Source: Phytophthora hibernalis
Lineage: Eukaryota > Oomycota > Peronosporomycetes > Peronosporales > Peronosporaceae
Reading direction: 5' to 3'
Assembly: GCA_012656075.1 (NCBI GenBank)
Contig: JAAKBF010000367.1
Coordinates: forward strand, 124,001 to 188,000
DNA: 64,000 nucleotides
Positions 10,996-22,216 of this stretch are shown in pieces. The position numbers and the translations under genes were made by a program. The notes under the pieces were generated by a model. The model saw only the letters and a list, made by a program, of their open reading frames with translations. It was not told where the DNA came from and made no database searches. Numbering within the stretch: the first letter of the stretch is position 1; the number at the start of each line of letters is the position of its first letter.

Positions 10996-13784
10996 TTATG
11001 TTATTTTTCCTGTAGAAGCCTTGTAATATGTAAGACGCGACTTAATGTCGTTCGTCTGTCTTGGAGCGCTTTGCTTTTGGTCGAGGCATTCGAATCGGCA
11101 GAGATATGCGAGTAGCGGGTCTGGTGATGTTCCTGGTGGGTCCCGTAAGTTGTAGTTTTTGCTGTCTGCGCTTTTGCCAATAGACGTACTGTTTCGAGGC
11201 TTGCTTTTACAGGAGTCCCCATTGGACAACAAAAACTGGTGTAGTTCTTGGTCCATTTGTTGTTCTGGGCTGTTGTCTTGCTTGTGTTCCGTCTTGGCGC
11301 TGAGGTGCTTCTGAACTGTTTTGTTCACACTGTCAATTCTGAGGTACGTTTTTGCTGCATCTCCATGTTGTTTATATGCTTGGAGCGCTTTATCCAGTAT
11401 AGCCATCGCATTGCTGTGTCTGGATCCCTTGGTAGACTTGCCGCTTCTATCCCGTGCCACGCCTTGTCTTCTCCTTCCTCGAGTAATATCCATCCTCATA
11501 ATATTTGTTCTTCTGGAGTTGTGTTGAAGTGATTCTGCATCATCGATTTCGCGAGTGCTTGCGTCGATTCAGTAGCATCATGATGCTTTGGCATGTGCTA
11601 ATGCAGTGTCCTTTGATTCTACTTTTTGCTTCCGTTTCCATGCGCCGGCTATTGCCATGACTTAGTAGGATCCCGCTGTTTGGACTGCTGCTTGAGTTCC
11701 TTCCACCGATGTTGCTTCTTCTTCGAAGATCAGCTTGTTCAGTAATCTTCAGAGCAACACCGGCGTAATGGTTGTCCAGATTCTCCATAATGTGACCATT
11801 GCGTCGTGTGATGCGGTGTCCATCTTGCTAGACATTGTTGTGCTGCTGCTAAAACAATTGTCATAATCTGCGGTGCTGTTCGTGCTGCAATTGCTGCCTC
11901 CTGTTCTTGTCGTCTATCTGCCGATGTTGTCGTTCCCATCCATTTGTCAACCCAGCTTGCCCACGCTGCTGGTGCGTGTTCGCACTCCCAGATAATGTGG
12001 TCGATGGTTTCCAATGTGCTTTTGCACTCTCTTGAAAGCATCCTGGATTAAGTTGGAGTACGCTGTGCCATCGATTTAGCGTCCCAATTGCTATCCTGTA
12101 GATTGTCCAATTCTGGTAGTCTGTAAACATTCCATGTCGGTCCCATAGGTTATCAGGGCTCTGCGTTAGCGCTGCTTTCCCCATGTCGACGCCTTTACTC
12201 GCTCTACTATTCTGTCAATAATCCGTTGTAGTTGTAAGTCGTGAGTTTGTCGGAAATAATTGGATCTTTGCCGTCTTAGTTGCGCTGCCACGTTTTTTGC
12301 CATTGTTGCTGTGTTCGCTTTCGACGGGTAGACAGCCGTTTGCGGGTTTTGCGTGGAACACCAGTCCTACAACTCGCTCACACGCTGTTAGTTCTCGAAA
12401 GTCCTTGGTCGCCATGTACAATTCCGTCGCCCACACAATATTCCATGTCCATCCGATGTTGTTCAGCTCTAGTCGTAGGACTGGATTGCTTTGCAGTGCA
12501 CCCTTGATCGTTGCTACTATACTCCCTTCCAAAACTCTATTCATCTCCCATGCTAGCTGTTACTGAAGTTCTGGTGTCGCGTTTGGCTTGATTGCACTGT
12601 CATCTAGTTCCCAGCGGTTCCATGGTAGACACAGTAATATAGTGCAGCACCATTTTCGTACTGCCTCTTCTTGCTGTCCCTTCATTGTTGTCGCGTGCAT
12701 GTTTGGTGCGATTCTGCAGCTGTGCTCTCCTATCACCGCCTGATTCTTCATGTTTGTGATCTCGATTTCGTTAATCCGTCATGGAAGGATCAGTGGGTAA
12801 TCTTGCTTCCTCAATGGTTTCCCAGTTTTATCAATGATGTACGCGTTGTTGTCCCAAGGCGCGTACCGCAAGAAGTCCGCGTGATCAGGTAGAGCTGCTG
12901 TCCGCTGTACTTTGGTTGATCGGAAATACACTGAATTCTCATCAATCCAGTGACTTGATGGGCGTGGTGCTCCTGCTGCTAGTGTCTCTACCAATTGCTG
13001 TTGTTCTTCATCGGTTCTAGTAAATTGTTGCGAATGGGCTTCCCACAACTCTCGCTTTCCCATCTTCTGGGCCGAAATGTTTGGGAGTCCGTTCTGTTCT
13101 CTAGTTGCGCTATCAATCATTCGTTCAGTCGTCGGCCTAAACGCACAGCACAATTGATCAGTCTGCTCGTGCGGATGTACCACTGGTACATCGGAGACGC
13201 TCTGGTACTACCAGGAGCGCCTCCAGCTTCTGTGTACGCATCTGCTGGCGTGTGGGCCACCTGTCTGCTAGGTTGCTCCTAATAGCTTTAAGCGGCCGTG
13301 AAATATCGTGAAATCCTAAACCTCCTGTAGCTCGTGGTGTAAATAGTTGTGCAGCACTGCTCGTGTGTTTACTTGGTTCTGTGCTGGCTGATGCGTTCCA
13401 TTTAAACTGCTTTTGGAGGTTGACCAGCCTTCGTAGCACTGATTTTGGCGGAACAAATTGTTTCCCTGTGTACAGGATAGTCGGAAGAGCAACAGTTCGA
13501 TCCGCTGTGCTACCGAGTTTCCAACTGTCGTTGCTATTCGAAGTCATGGTTGTATTTTTCGAATCGGATATTTCAGTTCTTCATCGTTGCCTCCCTATTG
13601 CCGACCCAATATACCTTTGTTGTCTTGACGTTTCTCCTGTTCCTAGTACTGGAAATCCATGCCATCTCGTTGGTGTTCTACATGTTGGTACCTATGAGTA
13701 TGCTCTTCTTCAGCTGTACTTGGAGTCCAGAGAGATCTCCAAATTCGCGAAAGATTTTCTGTACAGTCTGTAACTCCTTTGGCG
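10996..13784 (-). pseudogene. LINE retrotransposon ORF2, C-terminal half
   Basis: Minus-strand frames continue the LINE reverse transcriptase beyond the inserted Copia element. Next to the insertion, at about 13,690-13,780, the minus strand reads VQKIFREFGDLSGLQVQLKK, the segment that normally follows the FVDD box. Further on come LPTILYTGKQFVPP (about 13,470), GGLGFHDISRPLKAIRSN (about 13,310) and, near 11,990-12,030, a Cys-rich tail reading CKSTLETIDHIIWECEHAP, typical of LINE ORF2 C-termini. The last open stretch ends near 10,996. Frame changes and stops at several points show it is inactive. The 5' half is at 17,628-20,210. Confidence 0.75.
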
Positions 13785-13789
13785 ATTTT

Positions 13790-14034
13790 TGTTGGAAGCC
13801 GCGAAACTTCCCGTGCGCTGCCCACCAGAAACTGCTGGGGAACTCTGACAACCGTTCATGGATCTAGCTGAGAACGCTCGAGAAGCAAGTGGCTGCAACC
13901 GTCCACGGATTGGCCTTCCAGCAAATGATCATCTGCATGCCGAACAGTAGTTGATAGGAGCTGGAGCTACCTGCATAACACAACAATCAATCACTTCCGA
14001 ATTTGATGAGCTCAACGAAAATCAATCTCCAACA
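13790..14034 (+). repeat. 5' LTR of Copia-1
   Basis: The 245-bp repeat pairs with 17,394-17,627. Both contain GAAGCCGCGAAACTTCCCGT and CCGTCCACGGATTGGCCTTC, but the copies differ by indels and many substitutions, so the insertion is old compared with Copia-2. Confidence 0.9.
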
Positions 14035-14104
14035 GGTTATTATGAGCCCAAAACTTCCTTCAAGCTAGATCAGCTGCTAGGTGTACAACTGGAAGAGGGG
14101 CGCT

Positions 14105-15014
14105 GGAGCAGAACATCGACCTGTCAGACCTCTTCGAGGGGCTGACGTTCGACCCAGGCGAGCAGGAGCCGCCGTCAATGGAGTCATTCCCGGACGAAAC
14201 TGCGACGATGCAACAAATCGCGCAGTTGAGGCGCGAACTGCGTGAATCTCGCGAGCAGCTCAGCAGACGCGATTCGGTGTCAGATGTGAGCATGCACACG
14301 GCACCTGCCTCTCCAAAGAAGCCCAAGATAAAGGACCTGCGGTGCGCAACCTTCAAGGAACAGAGGTCTATACTGGATTGGGTGCTGGTTTCGAGCATTT
14401 TTAGGTGAATTTGAAAATGCCATCGCCACAGAGAAACTGGTGAACGGCTCCATGTGGACGGACCAACTGAGAGCCTCGGTGATCGTCAACTTCTTGGAAG
14501 AAAAGGCTTCCAGACACTACCACAAGAAGAACAGTGAATGGCAACTCCACCACGCCGGCACAATAATGCCGTACAGCCACGTGAAGAAAATCATGATGTC
14601 CGAGTTTGGGTGTAAGTTAGGCCCCTTGGAACTGGACACTAGCCTTCGCTGTTTCAAACGTCATGGGGCTAGCTGCCACATTACTTTCTCGAATTGACCC
14701 CACGAGCCGTGATTACCTAGCAGAAACAGACCTCGCTATGGCACTGCTGTACAGCCTCAAAGGCGATGGGAGGAACTATAACGCACAAAACTCTCGGCCC
14801 CATGAGAACAACTGGAAGGACCAGCAGCAGCAACGCAAGTACGTTCTCCGCAAAGAACACCTACATCCGAAAAGGTAGGGACATCCGCCAAGACAATCAC
14901 GAAGTTGGAGAAGGAAACGCAGCAATTGGTGGCCGTATCCGCTGTTTTGTTTGCGGAGATCCGACACACAAGGATATCACGTGTCCATTTATGGCGAAAG
15001 CCAAAGAGCTGCGT
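14105..15014 (+). pseudogene. Copia-1 Gag
   Basis: The frame encodes a Gag with a Gln/Arg/Glu-rich helix (about 14,205-14,265), a Copia-type capsid core (FLEEKASRHYHKKN near 14,490; HVKKIMMSEFG near 14,580) and a zinc knuckle CFVCGDPTHKDITC near 14,943-14,984. A frame break near 14,355 is repaired by adding one G in a GG run, giving GTEVYTGLGAGFEHFLGEF. A second change occurs near 14,665. The reading stops making sense at about 15,010, where the inverted pol segment begins. Confidence 0.75.
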
Positions 15015-16600
15015 TTTGACAGGGTGGCAATTCTCCATTCCGACGCGTCGTAGTATCGCCTCCACGTTGGATCTCTGACGAAGCATGATGCCTTCTTTAC
15101 TCTGATGAAGGTGCAGTCCAAGGCATTTTCTGCAATGCCCAAATCTTTCACATTGAACTCGCGACCCAGCTCCGTCATGATCCATTCCGAGTCAGCCGGA
15201 TCTTCACTCACGACGAGTTTGTCATCGACGTAGAGGCCAAGTACGGATAGTTTGTTGCGGTCATTTCGGCGAAAATACAGGCAAGCATCGAGCTGGCTTC
15301 GCTGATACCCTTGATCGGTGAGGAACTTGTTGATGGCATCATTCCACAATTTTCCTCTCTGCTTGAGGCCGTACAATCCTTTCTTGAACAGCAAAACCCA
15401 GCCTCGTTGCAACTTCAGACCTGGTGGTGGGCGCATGTAGATCGGAGTATCTAAACCGGCACGCAAGTATGCATTCGGCACATCGCCTTGGCGGATAAGT
15501 GCACGCCAAATTGCAGCGAGAACAATCAGCAGGCGGAGACTCGTGATCTTTAGAACGGGTGCGAACGTCGTGTGGTAGTCGATGCCAAACTTTTTTGGTT
15601 AAAACCGCGCGCTACTAAGCGTCTTTCTCGTAGATGGGGGAGGTGGTTGAGAATTTTGAGGGAAAGCAGCGTGAAATCAACTCCTCCTTTCTAGCTGATG
15701 GTTGATGTCATGAACGCGGTCGCTGGTTCAGCAAATTGTCGTCAAAATGAATCAGGCACCTCGAACTCCTCCTCGCCCGACGGCTCCGCTGCTGTTGGGA
15801 GTTGCCCAAAAATGGTCTTTACCTGGCGCGAGCTTAGCCCAAGGTTAGCGTATCCGTCTGGATCTGCGTCGGCTTCATCGAGAAATTCTGCTACTAGCGC
15901 AGGATCCAGACGCTCAATATTCTGGACGCTCCCACTCACTTCAATCTTCCTTGTGCGAGGAATGTATAGCTTGTAGGCTTTGCGAGCGCTGCTGATGCCC
16001 AACACAACTGCTTTTTCTGACTTCTTTTAAACGATGCGTTGGTTTTGTGCGAGAGGTGCATGGTACACGTTGACCCGAAGCGAAGAATATGATCCACCGA
16101 GGGACTCTACCTGTGAGCGTCTAGAGGGGTGATTGTGGTCGCATTAGCACGAGTTGGCAGTCGGTTGTGAATATAGCTGGCGAACGTGAAAGCATCCCCC
16201 AGAAGCGCTGGCGCAGGCTGGACGCCCAGATCATTGCCCTCGAAGAATCCATTAGCGTTCTGTGCAGCCGTTCGGCCTTACCATTGGATGCAGACGTGTC
16301 CGATTCTTGGCGACGAATTCCACGGTTGCGGAGAAATCGACGTAGTCGTCCACTGTTAAATTCACCACCCCCATCGGATCGGATCACCTCCACAGGCGTT
16401 CCAAACTGCTTTTCAAACTCGCAGATGAAGTCTTCGAGTCGCTCAGCCGCATCTCCTTTCCGGCGTAGCAGGAACACTTGGTTGTAGTTAGAGATATGAT
16501 CAATGATGGACAAGACGTGAATGTTCTCAAGTCGGTCTCGTGGCACGTCCACCTTCAAGTCAACTGACCAAGCTCATCGGTGGGCGCGGAATGCGAGGCG
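15015..16600 (-). pseudogene. Inverted integrase-RT segment of Copia-1
   Basis: Reading the minus strand from 16,558 downward gives a Copia integrase core (LSIIDHISNYNQVFLLRRKG; IRSDGGGEFNSG; SNGKAERLHRTL). A linker encoded near 16,005-15,742 (ARKAYKLYIPRTRKI) and the RT (FKKGLYGLKQRGKLWNDAIN; YVDDKLVVSEDP; VEAILRRVGMENCHPVKTQL near 15,020-15,080) follow. The domain order is correct for Copia but opposite to Gag and to the RNase H end, which are on the plus strand. The RT ends exactly where the plus-strand part resumes after 16,687 (VGSLLCLSNSTRPDI), so the segment was flipped in place. Confidence 0.8.
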
Positions 16601-16686
16601 ACATTTACGGTAGCAGTTTGAACACTCTCGAGCCGCTCAAAACCTACGAAGACCTAGAGTCGCAGCCCTTCCTGGATACCTAGCTA

Positions 16687-17352
16687 ATGCGAGAAAGGGT
16701 GGGCTCATTGCTTTGTCTGAGCAACTCCACGCGTCCTGACATCAAGATACCTGTCAATTACCTTGCGAGATTTGTTTCTCGTCCGAATGAAGCACATTGG
16801 CGAGGAATCAAACGAATTCTCCGGTATTTGCGAGGAACGAGCAATACTACAAGCTGGTATCGGACAAAAACTGCAACGCTCAAGCCGATACTCTACTAAA
16901 CGCAGATTGGGCAGGTGCTGGTACGAATGCCAAGTCTGTCTCTGGGTGATTGGATTGCTAACGATCAACGGCATGGTGGTGGACTGGTTCAGTAAGAAGC
17001 AAGAATTCGTGGCACTTTCAACAGCTGAGGCGGAGTACGTGGCCGGCGCGATGGCTGTAAAAGATTGTCTCTGAATCAAGCAACTCTTCGTCGAGATGAA
17101 GTTGATGCCACCTAAACTTCAGTTCAGCTTCAAGTTGGCAACCAGAGCGCCATCATTACAATGGAGAACGACATCAGCAGTGACAGAATGAAGCACGTCA
17201 ACATTAAGTATCATTTCATTCGAGACAACATCAAACGCGGTGAAATTACGGTATCATACTGCCCAACGCTTGCGATGAAGGCGGACATTCTCACGAAGCC
17301 TCTTCCTGCCACTGGTCACCAGCAGCTCACCCAGATGCTGCGCATGAACTAA
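16687..17352 (+). pseudogene. Copia-1 RT end and RNase H
   Basis: Plus-strand frames encode the conserved stretch after the RT (VGSLLCLSNSTRPDIK; WRGIKRILRYLRGT), then RNase H motifs (ALSTAEAEYVAGAMAVKD near 17,020; MKHVNIKYHFIRDNIKRGEI near 17,190) and the usual Copia C-terminus (ADILTKPLP). Several frame changes interrupt it. It ends at a TAA about 40 bases before the polypurine tract. Confidence 0.8.
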
Positions 17353-17393
17353 CAAGAATGACACCAGTGCGCACGAGTCATCTCGAGGAGAAG

Positions 17394-17627
17394 TGTTGGA
17401 AGCCGCGAAACTTCCCGTGCGCCGCCCTTCACGAACGGGTGGGGAATTCTGACAACCGTCCATGGATCTAGCTGGGAACGCTCGAGAAGCAGGTGGCTGC
17501 AACCGTCCACGGATTGGCCTTCCAGCAAATGATCATCTGCATACCGAACAGTAGTTGCTAGGCGCTAGAACTACCTGCATAACACAACAATCAATTTGAC
17601 GAGCTCAACGAAAGTCAATCTTCAACA
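17394..17627 (+). repeat. 3' LTR of Copia-1
   Basis: The 234-bp direct repeat matches the 5' LTR at 13,790. It is followed by ATTTC, close to the ATTTT that precedes the 5' LTR, then by the minus-strand LINE RT. Confidence 0.9.
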
Positions 17628-18400
17628 ATTTCAGGTATATCGTGCTGTCGTCTACGAACGCTGAAAACTTGTGTCTGGTAGTTGGGTTACTGGGGATGGA
17701 GATCCCAGCAAGCTGCTGATTTTGGTTCACAGCTCTGCTGAGCATATCGACAGCTAGAATAAAGAGAAGATGAGCTAGTGGGCAGCCTTGTCGGATGCCT
17801 GATGCCACCGTCCATCTTGATGAAAGTCTACCATTCACCAAAAAGCTGGCTGGCGTTCCTTCATGTAGACGTTGGATCACTGCAATAAAAAATTCTGAAA
17901 AACCGTAGAGGCGTAGCACCATTAGCAGAAACGTTCGGTCGAGCGTGCCATACGCCTTCCTTAGATCCAAGCAAAGTACCGCTGCTAAGTCTGCCCACGC
18001 CTTGGTCGGGTTCTCCTTGCTTTCTGCTAGTAGGGCTCGCAGCATTGTGATCGTTTTGTCAATACTCCTTCCTCGGACGAATCCTTGTTGTGCTGCACCG
18101 ATTAGTTTCGGCAAATTGTTGTGTACTCGTTCTGCTAATATTCGGCCAAACATATTGTACGCTGTGTTTAGGAGCGCAATCGGTCGGTAGTCCATCGCAT
18201 CTGTTGAGTCCCCTTTCTTTCTTATTGGCAGTACTGTGGCTTCCAGGAAGGATTGCGACACTCCTCCATCTCCATCAAGTAAAACGTTGAAAGGTTTAGT
18301 TAATCCAGGCGTTAATTGTGCTTGAAGCCCTTGTAAAAGTCATGGTTGAGTTCTGTTGTACCGCCTGCTTTGTTCCGCTTAAGTTGCTCCATTGCTAGTC
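17628..18400 (-). pseudogene. LINE reverse transcriptase, N-terminal part
   Basis: The minus strand from about 18,261 encodes a LINE RT: LEATVLPIRKKGDSTDAMDY, then RPIALLNTAYNMFGRILAER, QQGFVRGRSIDKTI, LCLDLRKAYGTLDR (catalytic Asp), VASGIRQGCPLAHLLF and AFVDDSTIYLK (FVDD box). It ends at the Copia-1 insertion, and the next conserved RT segment lies at 13,690-13,780. The enzyme would copy element RNA at a nicked target. Interruption and frame changes make it inactive. Confidence 0.85.
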
Positions 18401-18421
18401 GTGTTATACCTTCCGAAATTG

Positions 18422-18793
18422 CTAAACTAAACGCTCTGCTTCTTCTGTTGTGAGTTTATGGTTTTGAAGAATCTGTACAAATTGTTCAAATATTTCCTTT
18501 CGCTTTCCTGGTTCGATAGTTGCGTGAGACTTGCCAAAGACACGGCTCCACTCTGATGCCATCCTCTCCTCAACTGGATAGTCTTCTTTGTAGAAATGAC
18601 CTGGCGAAGGGTTACTGTATGGTCTCGCTGCCAGTCTGAATTCCGTTTGAAGAAGGATCTTGTATTTTCTGGTGTTGTTTGCAGGTTCTTCCCAAATGAT
18701 TTGGTAGCTCGTATATGCGCCATCCTTCGGCCCGCTGTGTGAATTTCTGCTCTTGATGTACGGACTACTCTCGTTGCGGCTCGTTGGTTTCAA
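18422..18793 (-). pseudogene. LINE ORF2 linker between endonuclease and RT
   Basis: A basic, helical stretch on the minus strand (including EERMASEWSRVFGKSHATIE and KREIFEQFVQILQNH-like sequence) lies between the endonuclease and RT, as expected for the inter-domain region of a LINE ORF2. No catalytic motif is visible. Confidence 0.5.
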
Positions 18794-18905
18794 AGTATCT
18801 TCTACTCTGCTATGTGTCCACTGTCCTTACTTCCCTGAGTAGCTTTTGAATTAGTTCGATCGCGATGTTTTTTTGCGTTTTCTGCTTGTTCATACTGGTC
18901 CATTA

Positions 18906-19610
18906 TTATTTATAGTCCAGTCCAGATGTGATTGCTCCATGTACTCGTTGTGGTGGGCCTGTTACAATGGGGTAGCTGATCCTTGGTATTGTGCTGTAGG
19001 GTGTTTCCTTACCTGTGGTGAGCTCTAGTCGTACTTTTCTGTGATCTGAGTCATGAGCTGCTGTTATTACGTTCACCCACTGCACTGCTTCAAATGGTTC
19101 CCCTTTCACATAGAATCGGTCAAGTCTGCTTGCTCCATCTCTAGACCAACATGTGTAAAATTGCAAAGGATCATGGTCTTCTTCCTCATCGTTCAAATCC
19201 CGTGTGAAGCTAATAGCATCGGTATAGTCCCATTTGTCTAGTAAAGTGGTGAGTGTTTTGCACTCATTGGATGATGCACTTGGTTGTCGTCCTGCTTCTC
19301 TATCCTGGTGTGGTTGTAGGACGCAGTTGTAGTCTCCTCCAATAATTACTGATTGGTGTTGTGTACCCAAGGCTCCAGATTCGCAAAGAACTGGTCTTGA
19401 GCTTGTCTTTGAGCTGGTGCGTACATATTCAGTCATCAAATTCAACTGCCATCACTCGAGACGTCCAGCTTGCTTGTTGTCATGGCTTAACTCGTGCACT
19501 TAATTCAGGGGACATTAAGACTTCCTATTCCACTGTGTCTTCATCGAGTTGGTTTCTTGGTCATTCCTAAGTTGTGTGTCTTGAACTTGAATTAGTAGTA
19601 GGTCCGGCCA
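18906..19610 (-). pseudogene. LINE apurinic-type endonuclease domain
   Basis: The minus strand encodes an exonuclease III-like endonuclease: IIGGDYNCVLQPHQDR (Asp/Asn pair), SRDGASRLDRFYVKG and TAAHDSDHRKVRLEL (Asp-His end motif). These domains nick the target DNA during LINE insertion. It lies upstream of the RT in the correct order. Stops are present near 19,440-19,500. Confidence 0.75.
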
Positions 19611-19616
19611 CCTGCT

Positions 19617-20240
19617 ACTTCTTCTACTTCTCCATCCACTCATCTATTTCCTTCGTGTTTTTTTTCGCAAAGCCCTCAGGTTTTGCGTAATTATCGTTAA
19701 ATTCGTCTTCGGTCCTTTGTGGTAAGTTCGTTTAATCGGTGGTTTATCAAATAAAGTCGTCAGATTGTGTAGTTCACTGTAATAGTCTCCCTCTGGTTGT
19801 TGATTTGTTACTTGCCCAATCATTCCTTGGTCAGCAACTGTAATGATTATTGTCGTGCAGGATCACCTGGTTCGATCGTTGAGCTTGGTCCTGACGCGAG
19901 AATCCCCTCGAGTTTGGTCCATAGCCCTGTCGTATCCTTCTGGTGAATCACTGCGTTAATCTCTGGGTTTTCCTGCATAACTGCAAAGAGTACATTCAAA
20001 TAATCTATTGTTGTGTTCGGCTGACATGTCTTTTCTGGTTCACCCGTGAGTTGCAGTAATTCATCGTATTAGACATACGCTGTCACAATTGTGCGGGTCA
20101 AGAACTTCATTCTTGCTTTACTACACATTTTGAGTAGTTCCTCCGTAGTTGACCCGCTTCAGCTGCCTCCATAGGTCTGGTGGGTGATGATTCAGTTCTT
20201 CCATGCTAATAGAAGAATTGGCTCAGAAGGCACGATTCTT
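19617..20240 (-). pseudogene. Possible LINE 5' region or ORF1 debris
   Basis: A minus-strand stretch, with stops and frame changes, reads as protein-like sequence (for example LNVLFAVMQENPEINAVIHQ and TTGLWTKLEGILASG near 19,870-20,010). It lies where a LINE ORF1 or leader would be. I do not recognise the domain. Confidence 0.35.
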
Positions 20241-20990
20241 CTTATCTGAAGTACCCCATACTATTTGCATAGTATGGCGGTGCGAACTCTTGGAAGCTTT
20301 TATTAGATTTTTCCGTGCAGCTTCGCGTGCTGTTTCCGCATGCAAACTTCTCTACATATATCATTCGTACATGTAAAGCCGAAACTACGCAGCTGGATGA
20401 CTGCGGGTTAACAAGCTGATGTACCAAACTTGTACTACATGTACCGATGTCCACCAGCTCCACCGTGGCATCGGCCATTCTGAGGGTGAAATCGGTTATC
20501 ATGATGTCAGCAGTGAGGAGAGATCGCGATAGACTACGATTGAAAGTGAAACTTAGCTAGGGGCCTTTGTTGCCTCGGTTCATGGGGAGGGGCTTTTGAG
20601 AATAAGACAACTTTTCTTTTATCTTCTTAAATTTACCTCTAACCTTGAGAAGGTTTTGATACCAGTATCGGCCATACCGCTCTTATATCCATCCCTGGTG
20701 TGCGCCTGAAATGATCAGTCATGCGCCGAATTCTCGATTGTGGGGAAAAAGCAGCTCACACAGCTTCAAGACAGCTTCAAGACAGCTTCAAGCTTCTTGT
20801 CATTGTCCATTCTTCAACGTATTACTTCTCACGCAGAAAGAACCCAAAGCACCATGGCTCTCAACCAGGACCGCCGATTATGACATGTATATGAATGTAG
20901 GACGAAGCAGCAAGTTAAATAATGAAACGGGGTAGGAGACCGTTACTAGCGTACACTGAATTAGCGTAGGAAGCGACAGGTAAATTTGAC
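20241..20990. other. Spacer between the LINE and Gypsy fragments
   Basis: No gene is supported. A short triplication of ACAGCTTCAAG occurs near 20,758-20,795. The rest shows nothing recognisable. Confidence 0.4.
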
Positions 20991-21006
20991 TCTGAGATTG
21001 ATTGAC

Positions 21007-21035
21007 GGGACGGTGTCGAGTGTCGACACCGTCCC
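21007..21035. repeat. 13-bp perfect hairpin
   Basis: GGGACGGTGTCGA and its exact reverse complement are separated by three bases (GTG). It sits just upstream of a Gypsy Gag fragment, in a region that could be the end of an LTR or leader. Confidence 0.8.
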
Positions 21036-21127
21036 AGCCATTAGATCTATTCTAAACGGTGATTGGTCAACGTGCACGCGCGATGGCACTTGTGTGACGG
21101 CAACCCGTCACAACACTCCCCACTAAA

Positions 21128-21500
21128 GATGAGAAACCGGACCAATTGGAAATTGGAGACTTAAAGTCGATGAAGGTGGAGCCGGACAACGCCGACATGA
21201 CCACGATCATTGAGCTGTATCAGAAGTGGCCGACGACTGCAGTGGCTTCGTGGATGAACGCAACGACGAAGCCAAGAAGGACCTATTCAAGCACTGGAGG
21301 GCGATGCGTGGGAAAAGAGTCACGGTTACGCGTACGGTGACCGTGCAGTCTCTCGACGCGGTATAGACGGCGTTCGTCAGGCGCTGAAATGTCGAAGGCC
21401 CGGATGCTTTCGAAGAAGTACTGGAGGCTCGTGAGCGAGATCACGAGCGGCTGTCGGTCGGATCTGTCAGCTCTCACACGACCGAGGACGCCGGTGCTGC
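21128..21500 (+). pseudogene. Gypsy Gag fragment
   Basis: Plus-strand frames read TTIIELYQKWPTTAVASWMN, then in other frames KKDLFKHWRAMRGKRVTVTR and DAFEEVLEARERDHERLSVG. The style (acidic and helical, beginning just after a leader-like stretch) fits the start of an oomycete Gypsy Gag, but this is inference. Several frame changes are present. Confidence 0.4.
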
Positions 21501-21650
21501 TTAGCGTACGTTGAAGATGAGTGCGTCCATTGTCGAGCCCGCGGTATTCCACGACTCGACGCTGCCGCTTGGTAGCGTATCGCTGATGAGGTTCCCTTAA
21601 CTGAGGCGGAGAAAGACGTGATCGGACGTTTTTGCAGAGCCTTGATGATG

Positions 21651-22216
21651 CTAGGCACGGCGGGCGGCTGCGCCCTCGCGCACGTCCGCCCCCTTCACCG
21701 AAGCGAGGCGTGCCTCGTACGCCACCACAACGTCAGGAACGTCTTCTTGACGAGTCTCACGTGGCTCCAAACTATCTGGCATCGGACCGAGCCAGCGCCT
21801 CAAGTAGCGGCGATCCGGAGGGACTCTCCCGTCGCGTCCCGTGCGCAAGGACCGAGGGACAGCTGGGGATTTTCATGATCGAGAATTTGGTCGACGATAT
21901 GACGAACGTGACCGTTGCTATTCACGAGGGGAGCTAGACCGTCGCGTGCGAATGGAGCGCGACCGCGTTTAGGAGGCTGAAGACTGCCAGCGTCGCGGTC
22001 GAGACGCTCGTCGTTTGGATAATCTGGAACGGGAGTTGCAGGAGATACGACGTCGCTTGTCGCTCCGATGCGGCAAGCGACGTCGGACCGGGGCTGATCG
22101 TCCGCGTCGCTGGGGATAGTCGCCGCATGATATCGTCGGAGCCGGCCGACGTAGAAGGTTGGATGTAGGCGTAGGGCCGTAGAAAGTTGCATAACAAATG
22201 TATTGAAAATCCCCAT
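21651..22216 (-). pseudogene. Gypsy pol C-terminal fragment
   Basis: The minus strand reads RLHPTFYVGRLRRYHAATIP, then a Pro/Asp-rich linker, then APFARDGLAPLVNSNGHVRH and IVDQILDHE. This is the usual end of a Ty3/Gypsy polyprotein after the integrase, where a hydrophobic VxRLKxYH motif precedes the C-terminal module. It points toward the plus-strand Gag fragment, so two Gypsy pieces lie head to head. Confidence 0.6.

Larger units (their letters stand above)
13790..17627 (+). mobile_element. Copia LTR retrotransposon (Copia-1), nested in a LINE, internally inverted
   Basis: Two direct repeats starting TGTTGGAAGCC and ending in CA (13,790-14,034 and 17,394-17,627) bound the element. The flanking five bases are ATTTT on the left and ATTTC on the right, a slightly diverged target duplication. 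GAGGAGAAG next to the 3' LTR serves as polypurine tract, and GGTTATTATGAGCCC next to the 5' LTR is a modified primer-binding site. Gag and the RNase H end read on the plus strand, while integrase and most of the RT read on the minus strand. It interrupts the LINE just after the FVDD box. Confidence 0.85.
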
